The notes under the pieces were generated by a model, which was not told the origin of the DNA, did no database searches, and was given only the letters and a program-made list of their open reading frames with translations. A program made the position numbers and the translations under genes. This document shows positions 1-6,017 of a stretch of DNA of 7,661 nt, piece after piece; the stretch's first letter is position 1; each line of letters starts with the position of its first letter. Source of the stretch: Halovulum sp039180525 (GTDB lineage: Bacteria > Pseudomonadota > Alphaproteobacteria > Rhodobacterales > Rhodobacteraceae); NCBI GenBank assembly GCA_039180525.1, contig JBCDDF010000085.1, forward strand, positions 1-7,661, in the 5' to 3' direction.

Positions 1-53
1 GCGACCTTCGCCTTAAATGCAGGGCTGTGGTTCCGTCTCGGTCGTCTCGTCAT
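1..53 (-). CDS. IS3-family transposase OrfA, N-terminal fragment (runs off left edge)
   Basis: The minus strand from base 53 reads MTRRPRRNHSPAFKAKV and then leaves the window. This basic N-terminus with HSPAFKAKV is the hallmark start of IS3-family OrfA proteins, whose helix-turn-helix (HTH_Tnp_1 type) binds the element's ends. In this family OrfA is normally followed by OrfB, the DDE integrase-like catalytic part, joined to OrfA by ribosomal frameshifting; both would lie to the left, outside the window. The ATG at 53-51 is preceded by AAGGAG about 5 nt upstream, a good ribosome binding site, so the start is secure. Whether the complete element is intact cannot be seen. The family is assigned from the recalled N-terminal signature; the subgroup is not assigned. 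Confidence 0.85.
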   Translation of the reverse strand, partial: MTRRPRRNHSPAFKAKV

Positions 54-120
54 CTTCGCTCCTTCGTCCCAGCAACGCTGCCGGATTGGGAGCAGAAAAT
101 CCACTTAACTCACCTGTTCA
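1..120 (-). mobile_element. Terminal part of an IS3-family insertion sequence (partial)
   Basis: The stretch holds the start of OrfA plus about 67 bp of leader, as expected for the 5' end of an IS3 element. On the minus strand a TGAACAGGTGAG block begins at base 120. IS3-family ends usually start with TG, so the terminus is placed here by inference. The opposite end and any target duplication are outside the window, so the boundary could be off by several bases. The base composition is less GC-rich than the adjoining genes. The gene-like reading frame on the right (121-445) has its last few codons and stop supplied by this stretch, which fits insertion into that gene. Confidence 0.6.
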
Positions 121-445
121 GATTTGCCGAGCCACCTCTTTCAAACGCCTCCGCAACCGAAGCATGGGGCCTGCCAGCCACAATACAGGCCGCCAAGTCC
201 GCGCCAGCCTCCGGATCAGCGGCGGTGAGATAGGCCGCCAGTTCGTCTGGGCGGGTCGTGTTGACGTCGGCCAGCTTGTCCGTGTCCTGCAGCGACAATC
301 TAAACACATGCCGGCCCAGGGTCAGGGAGACCGGGGTGCCGTCCAGGCTCGGCAGGTCGGGGTTCGGTTCGTCCAGCAGCGCCTCGGCGGCTCAGACCCG
401 GGCGCGAGCCTTAGCGGCGGAGTTGGCCGTCGCATCTCGGATCAC
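121..445 (-). pseudogene. Remnant of a type II secretion GspK-like minor pseudopilin, broken at both ends
   Basis: One minus-strand frame reads as protein from a GTG at 445 to the inferred IS boundary, with a single in-frame TGA at 394-392. Before the TGA it reads VIRDATANSAAKARARV. After it come LLDEPNPDLPSLDGTPVSL, then LQDTDKLADVNTTRPDELAA and IVAGRPHASVAEAF. The order 'DGxPVxLxL... LxLQDxxxKLADVN... ELAAYL... AxIVAGRPxASVxEA' matches the SAM-like region of GspK, the large minor pseudopilin at the tip of the type II secretion pseudopilus. Missing are the N-terminal prepilin/membrane segment and everything after about residue 108, where the IS begins; the frame then runs to a TGA at 112-110. 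The GTG overlaps the esterase stop as GTGA, which may be chance. It could be another alanine-rich protein; the GspK identity is a pattern-based inference. Confidence 0.42.
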
Positions 446-1299
446 CCCTCACCCCCCACCACCAACCCCTCGAACCAGTCCAACGCCAGATCCGCCCAAC
501 CGGCGGGCACCGCGTGCCCGCCCGGGTGCAGCACAAACTCCAGGGCCGAGCCCGGCGTGCAGTCCTGCCAGCCGCGGCGCCACCAGTTTTCATCCGTCTC
601 GAACGTGTCGGCGCGCATGCCGGTGCAGCCGTTGACGGCGCGCAGGATCTCCAGCCCGTGGAACACGTCGCCCTGATAGATCCGGCCGCCACCCAGCGGG
701 CGCCCCTCCAGCGGCACCACGCGGTCGCGCCAGCCATGGGTGTGGAACATCGCGACCGGGCCGGCGCAGTCCTCCACCACCGGGTGCGGTCGCCAGAACG
801 GGCCGCCCACCGGGGCATAGGCGGCGGCCAGATCGGGCTCGGCGCAGGCCAGATACCAGACCAGCGAGCCGCCGATGGAAAACCCGCTCAGCACCACCCG
901 GTCGCGGTCGATCCCGAACCGGGCGCTGGCATCCGCCAGCATCGCCCGAGTGAACGCCGCCTCGTTGCGCTGGCGCGGGCGGTCGGGGTGGAACGACCAG
1001 CCGGGGCCGAAGCGCGAATTGGGCCGGGGCAGCCCGTCGGGGGCGATCACGGCCCAGCCGCGCGCGGTGAACCGGTCGACCATGCCGGTATTGCCGAGCG
1101 TGCGCGCGCCCGTCCCGCCGGCGCCGTGATAGAACACCAGCGCCGGCCAGCCGCCCGGCGGTGCCGCGCCCTCCGGCATGGCCAGGCGGTAGCTGCCCAG
1201 CGGGATTTCGCACGCAGCCCCCGTGCGGCCGCAAAACCCCTGCGCCGCCGCCGGCAAGGCCACCACCACCGCAAACAGAACCGCCATCACCGCGCGCAT
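442..1299 (-). CDS. Secreted PHB-depolymerase/LpqC-type alpha/beta-hydrolase esterase
   Basis: A 285-residue protein. Residues 1-20 (MRAVMAVLFAVVVALPAAAQ) form a classical signal peptide ending AAA-Q, so it should act in the periplasm or outside the cell. The alpha/beta-hydrolase parts are visible in order: LVFYHGAGG (54-62) for the oxyanion region, GFSIGG (139-144) with nucleophile Ser141, Asp192 in the RDRVVP segment, and His262 in HPGGH. The triad is therefore complete. Relatives hydrolyse esters such as polyhydroxyalkanoate oligomers or feruloyl/acetyl esters; the real substrate is unknown. Cys23, 30, 152, 178, 225 and 247 could form disulfides. The frame is open further upstream (to 1452), but the ATG at 1299 is chosen because GGAG lies 7 nt before it and the signal peptide starts there. 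It is divergent from the paaG-like gene, and its stop touches the gspK-like remnant. Confidence 0.82.
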   Translation of the reverse strand: MRAVMAVLFAVVVALPAAAQGFCGRTGAACEIPLGSYRLAMPEGAAPPGGWPALVFYHGAGGTGARTLGNTGMVDRFTARGWAVIAPDGLPRPNSRFGPGWSFHPDRPRQRNEAAFTRAMLADASARFGIDRDRVVLSGFSIGGSLVWYLACAEPDLAAAYAPVGGPFWRPHPVVEDCAGPVAMFHTHGWRDRVVPLEGRPLGGGRIYQGDVFHGLEILRAVNGCTGMRADTFETDENWWRRGWQDCTPGSALEFVLHPGGHAVPAGWADLALDWFEGLVVGGEG

Positions 1300-1450
1300 C
1301 GCATCGCTCCGTAAACCCGTCCCCGGATGTCTCGACCATCGCCCGCGGCAATTGAAGTCAAAAAACCGGCATCGCGGCTTTCCGCAGCGAGACCCTTTCC
1401 GCCCGCGCGGCCGCCCATTAGGCTGCGCCGAAACCGCGAAGGGGCGCCCC
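1300..1450. promoter_or_regulatory. Divergent intergenic region between esterase and paaG-like gene
   Basis: This 151-bp non-coding stretch separates two divergently transcribed genes and should hold both promoters. On the minus strand TTGACT (1361-1356) is a good -35 match, but the hexamer 17 bp further on (TGGTCG, 1338-1333) is a poor -10, so a sigma-70-type promoter for the esterase is only suggested. An A-run (1360-1365) is the least GC-rich point. An 8-bp direct repeat CTTTCCGC occurs at 1378-1385 and 1395-1402, 17 bp apart, which could be an operator for the plus-strand gene or chance in GC-rich DNA. No clear plus-strand -35/-10 pair was seen. GAAGGGG at 1438-1444 serves as the paaG ribosome binding site. 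Confidence 0.35.
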
Positions 1451-2227
1451 ATGAGCTACGACACCATTACCTATGACGTCACCCAGGACGTCGCCACGCT
1501 GACGTTGAACCGCCCCGATGTGATGAACGGGCTGAACGCGCAGATGCGGCTGGATCTGCTGCATGCCGTCCGCCGGGCGCCGGATGAGGCACGGGTGATC
1601 GTGCTGACCGGGGCCGGGCGCGGCTTCTGCTCGGGCCAGGATCTGGGCGACCGCGTGCGCGCCTCCGACATCGACCTGGAACGCACGCTGCGCGAGGAAT
1701 ACGAGCCGCTGCTCAAGGCGATCTATGACTGCCCCGTGCCCACCATCGCGGCCGTCAACGGCCCGGCGGCGGGGGCGGGGGCGAACCTCGCGCTGGCGGC
1801 GGATGTGGTGATCGCGGCGCGCTCGGCCTATTTCATCCAGGCCTTCGCGCGGATCGGGCTGATCCCGGATGCCGGCGGCACCTATTGGCTGCCGCGCCAG
1901 ATGGGATTCGCCAAGGCGATGGGGGCGGCGCTGTTCGCCGACAAGATCTCCGCCGACCAGGCCGCCGATTGGGGCATGATCTGGGAGGCCGTCGCCGACG
2001 ACACCTTCGGCGACACGGTCAAGGCCCGCGCGCTGCATCTGGCCCAGGGCCCGACCCGCACCTATGGCCTGATCAAACAGGCGCTGCGCCAGACCTATGA
2101 CAACGGGCTGGAGACGCAATTGGGCGTGGAGGCCGAATTGCAGGGCCAGGCCGGCAAGACCCGCGATTTCCTGGAAGGGGTCATGGCCTTCATGGAAAAA
2201 CGCCCCGCCAAATACGAGGGCCGCTAG
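1451..2227 (+). CDS. paaG: Enoyl-CoA hydratase/isomerase family protein, PaaG-like
   Basis: A 258-residue cytoplasmic crotonase-fold protein of normal length. It follows E. coli PaaG closely along the chain: LTLNRPDVMNGLNAQM (17-32), VLTGAGRGFCSGQDL (51-65), AAVNGPAAGAGANLAL (100-115), FARIGLIPDAGGTYWLPR (132-149) and DWGMIWEAV (173-181). The oxyanion-hole segments lie at 58-65 and around Gly109. Asp140 in GLIPD matches the catalytic aspartate known for PaaG. PaaG converts ring-1,2-epoxyphenylacetyl-CoA to the oxepin-CoA, and also shifts double bonds later in phenylacetate breakdown. No other paa gene is in the window, so it may instead serve general beta-oxidation-type isomerisation. The ATG at 1451 has GAAGGGG 6 nt upstream; the open frame extends further back only as non-homologous, GC-driven sequence. 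It ends in TAG, and the downstream DUF817 frame is the same frame. Confidence 0.85.
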   Translation: MSYDTITYDVTQDVATLTLNRPDVMNGLNAQMRLDLLHAVRRAPDEARVIVLTGAGRGFCSGQDLGDRVRASDIDLERTLREEYEPLLKAIYDCPVPTIAAVNGPAAGAGANLALAADVVIAARSAYFIQAFARIGLIPDAGGTYWLPRQMGFAKAMGAALFADKISADQAADWGMIWEAVADDTFGDTVKARALHLAQGPTRTYGLIKQALRQTYDNGLETQLGVEAELQGQAGKTRDFLEGVMAFMEKRPAKYEGR

Positions 2228-2425
2228 ATCGCGCGCCCGCAGTCCTCGGAACGCGCCCCGGACCCGATCCGGGGCCTGTGGCCGGTACGCGGCACCGGGG
2301 GCCCCGGGTCAGGCCCGGGGCGCCGACCGCCAAGACGCCGGGGCCGCGCGCCCCTGCGCGCCGCGGCGCAGGAGTTTTGGTGGTTCGGGCTGAACCAGGC
2401 CCGCGCCTGCCTCTTCGGCGGGCTG
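2228..2425 (+). other. Stop-free in-frame extension upstream of the DUF817 ATG, probably containing its true N-terminus
   Basis: From the paaG TAG (2225-2227) to the first ATG of the DUF817 gene there are 66 codons in one frame without a stop, and also without ATG, GTG or TTG. The last 17 codons (2375-2425) read FWWFGLNQARACLFGGL, which is typical DUF817 N-terminal sequence leading into the first membrane segment, so the real protein very likely begins upstream of 2426. CTG codons at 2276, 2354 and 2390 are the only near-cognate starts of the usual kind. GGAG at 2371-2374 precedes a GTG at 2380, but that GTG is one base out of frame. The upstream half of the segment overlaps a palindromic repeat and looks non-coding. 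Confidence 0.5.
2253..2323. repeat. Composite palindromic intergenic repeat, copy 1
   Basis: Two 24-bp arms, 2253-2276 and 2300-2323, are inverted copies of each other with three mismatches and a 23-bp spacer. Each arm is itself a hairpin: CCCCGGA-N5-TCCGGGG on the left and CCCCGGG-N5-CCCGGGG on the right. The design is the same as the element at 7204-7282, so this is a dispersed REP/BIME-like element rather than a local accident. It sits between the paaG stop and the DUF817 reading frame. It has no T-tract, so it is not a standard intrinsic terminator, though strong hairpins could still attenuate transcription or stabilise the upstream mRNA. Confidence 0.75.
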
Positions 2426-3139
2426 ATGCTGGCGCTGATCCTGGGCACCAAGTACCTCTACCCGGCGGAGGCCGCGCTGGCGCGCTACGATTTCCTGTTC
2501 CTCGCCGCGCTCCTGATCCAGATCGTCCTGCTCGCCACCGGGTTGGAGACGCTGGAGGAAGCCCGCGTCATCCTGGTCTTTCACCTCGTCGGCACGGCGA
2601 TGGAGCTGTTCAAGACGGCGGTCGGCAGTTGGATCTATCCCGAACCGGCGCTGTTCCAGCTGGGCGGGGTGCCGCTGTTCTCGGGCTTCATGTATGCCGC
2701 CGTGGGCAGCTATCTGGCGCGGGTCTGGCGGATCTTTGACTTCCGCTTCACCCGCTATCCGCCGTTCTGGGCCACGGTGGCGCTGTCGGTCGCGGCCTAT
2801 GTCAACTTCTTCACCCACCACTATGTCTGGGACATGCGCTGGGTCCTGATCGCCGCCACACTCGCGCTTTACGGGCGCACCTCGGTCCATTACCGGCCCC
2901 GGGCGATGCGGCTGCGCATGCCGCTGGTACTCGGCTTCGCGCTGGTGGCGCTGTTCATCTGGCTGGCCGAGAACATCGGCACCTTCGCCGGCGCCTGGAT
3001 CTATCCCGACCAGGCCGAAGGGTGGAAGATCGTCGGCGCCTCCAAACTCGCGTCGTGGTACCTTCTGATGATCCTCAGCTTCGTTCTGGTCACCTGGGTG
3101 CAGCGCCCCTTGCCCGAGCGGCGCGCCTTGGCCGCCTGA
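2426..3139 (+). CDS. DUF817 family multi-pass inner-membrane protein, start uncertain
   Basis: From the ATG at 2426 this gives 237 residues, slightly short for the DUF817 family because the usual first ~20-40 residues lie in the frame upstream without a start codon. Hydrophobic stretches suggest seven or eight membrane helices: about 1-10 (truncated), 22-40, 45-62, 83-100, 112-130, 137-149, 165-182 and 208-225. Family-like conserved blocks include FHLVGTAMELFKTAVGSW (52-69), GVPLFSGFMYAAVGSYLARV (81-100), NFFTHHY (127-133) and WLAENIGTFAGAWIYP (179-194). The repeated 'GSWIYPEP / GAWIYPDQ' motif suggests an internal duplication. The function is unknown; the polar residues (His53, Glu60, His131, His132, Glu182, Asn183) inside or near helices could form a transport or catalytic site, which is speculation. 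The stop overlaps the glnE start by one base (TGATG), so the two are probably translationally coupled. Confidence 0.8.
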   Translation: MLALILGTKYLYPAEAALARYDFLFLAALLIQIVLLATGLETLEEARVILVFHLVGTAMELFKTAVGSWIYPEPALFQLGGVPLFSGFMYAAVGSYLARVWRIFDFRFTRYPPFWATVALSVAAYVNFFTHHYVWDMRWVLIAATLALYGRTSVHYRPRAMRLRMPLVLGFALVALFIWLAENIGTFAGAWIYPDQAEGWKIVGASKLASWYLLMILSFVLVTWVQRPLPERRALAA

Positions 3140-5976
3140 TGCCGCCCTTCGCCGCCGCGCCGACCACCGCGCCCCTGGCGGTGGACGACACCGCCGGGGC
3201 CGAGGCCGCCGCGCGGTTTGCCGACGCCCCCGCGGCCTTCCGCGCGCTGGTCGCGGGGGCCGCGGGCGCCGCGCCCTATCTCGCCCGCCTGATCGCGGCG
3301 GAACATGACTGGCTGGCCCAAGCCGATGCCCTCTCGGCAGAGGCGCTGCGCGACACCGCCCTGGCGCGGATCGGGGCCACCGAAGACCTGTCCGCCGATC
3401 TGCGCCGCGCCAAACGCCGCATCGCGCTGCTGACCGCGCTGGCCGATCTGGGCGGGGTCTGGGATCTGGAAGCGGTCACCGGCGCGCTGTCGGATCTGGC
3501 CGAACGCGCGCTGGAGGCCGCGGTGGTCGCGCTTGTGGCCCAGGCCCGCGCGGCGGGGCGGCTGCCGGACGGGCCGGATGGGTCGGGCGGGCTTTTCGTG
3601 CTCGCGCTGGGCAAGCTGGGCGCGCGCGAGTTGAACTATTCCTCCGATATCGACCTGATCCTGCTGTTCGACGAAAGCCGCTACCCCGGCGACGACTACC
3701 CCCGCATCCGCAAGGGCTTTATCTGGGTCGCCCAGGCGCTGGTGAAGCTGCTGTCGGAAACCCGCGCCGATGGCTATGTCTTCCGCACCGATCTGCGGCT
3801 GCGCCCCGACCCTTCGGTCACGCCCGTCTGCATCGGCATGGCCGCGGCGGAACGCTATTACGAGGCGCAGGGCCGCACCTGGGAGCGCGCAGCCTTTATC
3901 CGCGCCCGCGCGGTAGCCGGCGACCACGCCGCCGGGGCGCGGTTTCTGGAGGCGCTGCAACCCTTCATCTGGCGCCGGCACATGGACTTCGCCGCGATCC
4001 AGGATGCCCACGACATGCGCTTGCGTATCCGCGACCACAAAGGGCTGGGCGGGCCCTTCGCGCTGCCCGGCCACGACGTGAAGCTGGGCCGCGGCGGCAT
4101 CCGCGAGATCGAGTTCTTCATCCAGACCAAACAGCTGATCTGCGGCGGCCGGGCGCCCGATCTGCGGGTCGCGCGCACCCGGCCGGCGCTGGCCGCCCTG
4201 ACGGCGGCGGGCTGGGTGCCGCCGGCACCTGCCACACGGCTCGACGCGGCCTATGTGGCGCATCGGACCCTGGAACACCGGTTGCAGATGATCGAGGACG
4301 CGCACACCCATATCTATCCCGCCGCCGCGGATGCGCGGGCCCGGGTCGCGGCCCTGGCCGGCCAGGCCGACCTTCCCGCGTTCGAGGCGGCGGAGGCCGC
4401 GCGCTTTCACGCCGTCCACGCGGATGTGGAGGCGTTCTTCCGCCCCGACGCGCAAGGCTCCGCCGCCGACCCCGCCGCCGACCCCGCCCCAGCGCCCGAT
4501 CCCTGGGCCGGCTTTCCCGATCCCGCCCGCGCCGCCGATATCGCCACCGCCTGGCCCGATCTGCCGGCGCTGCGCAGCGCCCGGGCGCGCGATCTGTTCG
4601 CCCGGCTGGCGCCGCAGATGGCGACGCGCCTGGCGGCGGGCGCCGACCCCGACCGCGCGCTCGATGCGTTCGACCGTTTTCTGCGCGGCCTGCCCGCGGG
4701 GGTGCAGGCGTTCGCGCTGTTCGACGCCAACCCCAACATCTTGGATCTGCTGGCCGATATCTGCGCCACCGCGCCCCGGCTCGCGGGCTATCTGGGCCGG
4801 CATCCGCGCGTCTTCGACGCCGTGCTCAGCCCCGGTTTCTTCGACCCGCTGCCCGCGGCCTCCGATCTGACGGCGGCGCTGGCGGGGCAACTGGCGCGGG
4901 CGGCGGGCGACTATGAGACCGTACTCGACACCGCCCGCATCTGGGCCCGCGAACAGGCGTTTCGCGTCGGCGTCCAGATCCTGCGCCGCATCGCCGACAC
5001 GGGCGAGGGCGCGGCCGGGTTCACCGCCGTGGCCGAGGCGGTCGTGGCAGCCCTTCTGCCCCACGTCGTCGCCGAACACGCCCGCCGTTTCGGCCCGCCG
5101 CCGGGCAATGGGCTGGCGATCCTGGGCATGGGCAAGTTGGGTTCGCGAGAGATGACGGCGACCTCGGATCTGGATCTGATCGTGATCTACGACCCGGCGG
5201 GGCAGGGCGCGTCGGAGGGGGCGAAACCGCTGGCCGCGCCGGCCTACTACGCGCGCCTGACCCAGGCACTGATCGCCGCACTGACCGCGCCCACCGCCGA
5301 GGGGGCGCTCTACCGTGTCGATATGCGCCTGCGCCCCTCGGGCCGGCAGGGGCCGGTGGCGGTGGGGCTGACGGGCTTCGCCGACTATCAGACGATCCGG
5401 GCCTGGACCTGGGAACACCTGGCCCTGACCCGCGCCCGCGTGATCGCCGCCGCCGGGCCGAATGGCGCCGCGGTGGCCGCGGGCGCGCAGGCGGCGGTCG
5501 CCCAGGCGCTGGCCGTACCGCGCGATCCCGCGCAGGTGGTCGGCGATGTCCGCGACATGCGCGCCCGGCTTTTGGCCGAAAAGCCCGGCGGGCCGGCCTG
5601 GGCGCTGCGCGACGGGCCTGGCGGCATGCTGGATATCGAACTGGCGCTGCAGACCGGGCGCCTGCTGCACGCCGGGGGCCGCGCGCGCGCGCCGCGACGC
5701 ATGCTGCCGGACCTGACCCGCGCGGGCTGGCTGTCATCGGCAGAGGCCGGCGACCTCGACACGACGCTCGGCTGCTTGCAAACCGTGCAGCAGATCACCC
5801 GCTTGGCGCTCGACGGCGACGCGACCGACCCGGGCCAGGGCGGGCCCGGGCTGGCCGCGCTGACCGCCGCCGCGCTGGATCTGCCCGATCTCGAAACCGT
5901 GGCCCGCACGCTCGACACCGGCAAGACCCGGGCCGCCCGGATCGTCGCCGCCATCCTCGACCGGACGGCCCCGTGA
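3139..5976 (+). CDS. glnE: Bifunctional glutamine synthetase adenylyltransferase / adenylyl-removing enzyme
   Basis: A 945-residue cytoplasmic enzyme, full length for the family. It attaches AMP to glutamine synthetase (inactivating it) and removes it again, under control of PII proteins and glutamine. The N-terminal adenylyl-removing half shows ALGKLGARELNYSSDIDL (156-172... key Asp170 and Asp172), FRTDLRLRPDP (215-225) and KLGRGGIREIEFFIQTKQL (315-333). An Ala-Asp-Pro-rich linker lies at 441-458. The C-terminal adenylyltransferase half shows ILGMGKLGSREMTATSDLDL (661-680, metal-binding Asp677 and Asp679) and YRVDMRLRPSGRQGPV (725-740). Both active sites look intact. The ATG at 3139 is chosen because it overlaps the DUF817 stop (TGATG) and gives the family length; the frame is open upstream but only inside DUF817. 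No clear Shine-Dalgarno is seen, so coupling to the upstream gene probably drives initiation. Its stop overlaps the next gene by GTGA. Confidence 0.96.
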   Translation: MPPFAAAPTTAPLAVDDTAGAEAAARFADAPAAFRALVAGAAGAAPYLARLIAAEHDWLAQADALSAEALRDTALARIGATEDLSADLRRAKRRIALLTALADLGGVWDLEAVTGALSDLAERALEAAVVALVAQARAAGRLPDGPDGSGGLFVLALGKLGARELNYSSDIDLILLFDESRYPGDDYPRIRKGFIWVAQALVKLLSETRADGYVFRTDLRLRPDPSVTPVCIGMAAAERYYEAQGRTWERAAFIRARAVAGDHAAGARFLEALQPFIWRRHMDFAAIQDAHDMRLRIRDHKGLGGPFALPGHDVKLGRGGIREIEFFIQTKQLICGGRAPDLRVARTRPALAALTAAGWVPPAPATRLDAAYVAHRTLEHRLQMIEDAHTHIYPAAADARARVAALAGQADLPAFEAAEAARFHAVHADVEAFFRPDAQGSAADPAADPAPAPDPWAGFPDPARAADIATAWPDLPALRSARARDLFARLAPQMATRLAAGADPDRALDAFDRFLRGLPAGVQAFALFDANPNILDLLADICATAPRLAGYLGRHPRVFDAVLSPGFFDPLPAASDLTAALAGQLARAAGDYETVLDTARIWAREQAFRVGVQILRRIADTGEGAAGFTAVAEAVVAALLPHVVAEHARRFGPPPGNGLAILGMGKLGSREMTATSDLDLIVIYDPAGQGASEGAKPLAAPAYYARLTQALIAALTAPTAEGALYRVDMRLRPSGRQGPVAVGLTGFADYQTIRAWTWEHLALTRARVIAAAGPNGAAVAAGAQAAVAQALAVPRDPAQVVGDVRDMRARLLAEKPGGPAWALRDGPGGMLDIELALQTGRLLHAGGRARAPRRMLPDLTRAGWLSSAEAGDLDTTLGCLQTVQQITRLALDGDATDPGQGGPGLAALTAAALDLPDLETVARTLDTGKTRAARIVAAILDRTAP
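4462..4485 (+). repeat. Two 12-bp tandem copies encoding AADP-AADP in the GlnE linker
   Basis: GCCGCCGACCCC is present twice in a row and encodes AADPAADP at residues 442-449, followed by further Ala/Pro/Asp residues. It lies exactly where the deadenylylation half joins the core of the adenylylation half. Flexible Ala-Pro linkers vary in length among relatives, and a slippage-type expansion here would be tolerated. Confidence 0.7.
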
Positions 5977-6017
5977 GCCTGCCCCCCATGAGCCTGCCCC
6001 CCATGACCCTGCCGATC
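5973..6017 (+). repeat. 15-bp tandem repeat spanning the deacetylase start region
   Basis: GTGAGCCTGCCCCCC, ATGAGCCTGCCCCCC and ATGACCCTGCCGATC follow one another directly at 5973, 5988 and 6003. The first two units differ only at the first base, and the third diverges after the first half. Because the unit is 15 bp, each copy supplies an in-frame start codon and encodes MSLPP/MSLPP/MTLPI. It looks like a slippage duplication of the start codon region. Confidence 0.85.

Noticed and set aside
17..676. A 219-codon plus-strand frame across the left end
   Set aside because: It crosses the IS end, the gspK-like remnant and the esterase 3' end, with no coherent domain; the Ser/Arg/Pro-rich sequence looks non-coding.
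514..1314. A 266-codon plus-strand frame antisense to the esterase
   Set aside because: The minus strand encodes a signal peptide and full Ser-Asp-His triad; the plus frame shows only GC-driven composition.
1418..2119. A 233-codon minus-strand frame antisense to paaG
   Set aside because: It is the antisense shadow of a clear crotonase-family gene, with Arg/His/Gln-rich low-information sequence.
2225..2227. paaG-DUF817 fusion by readthrough of the in-frame TAG
   Set aside because: The frame is open by coincidence of high GC; the intervening residues are Pro/Gly/Arg-rich repeat sequence, and no readthrough context or known fused family supports it. It is kept only as one option under the DUF817 start problem.
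4331..4870. A Pro/Arg-rich plus-strand frame inside glnE
   Set aside because: It is an alternate-frame shadow within the intact GlnE coding sequence.
3001..5670. An 889-codon open frame on the minus strand opposite glnE
   Set aside because: It is rich in Arg, Gly, Gln and His with low-complexity composition, has no recognisable motifs, and lies antisense to a clear full-length GlnE. It is a product of high GC at third codon positions.
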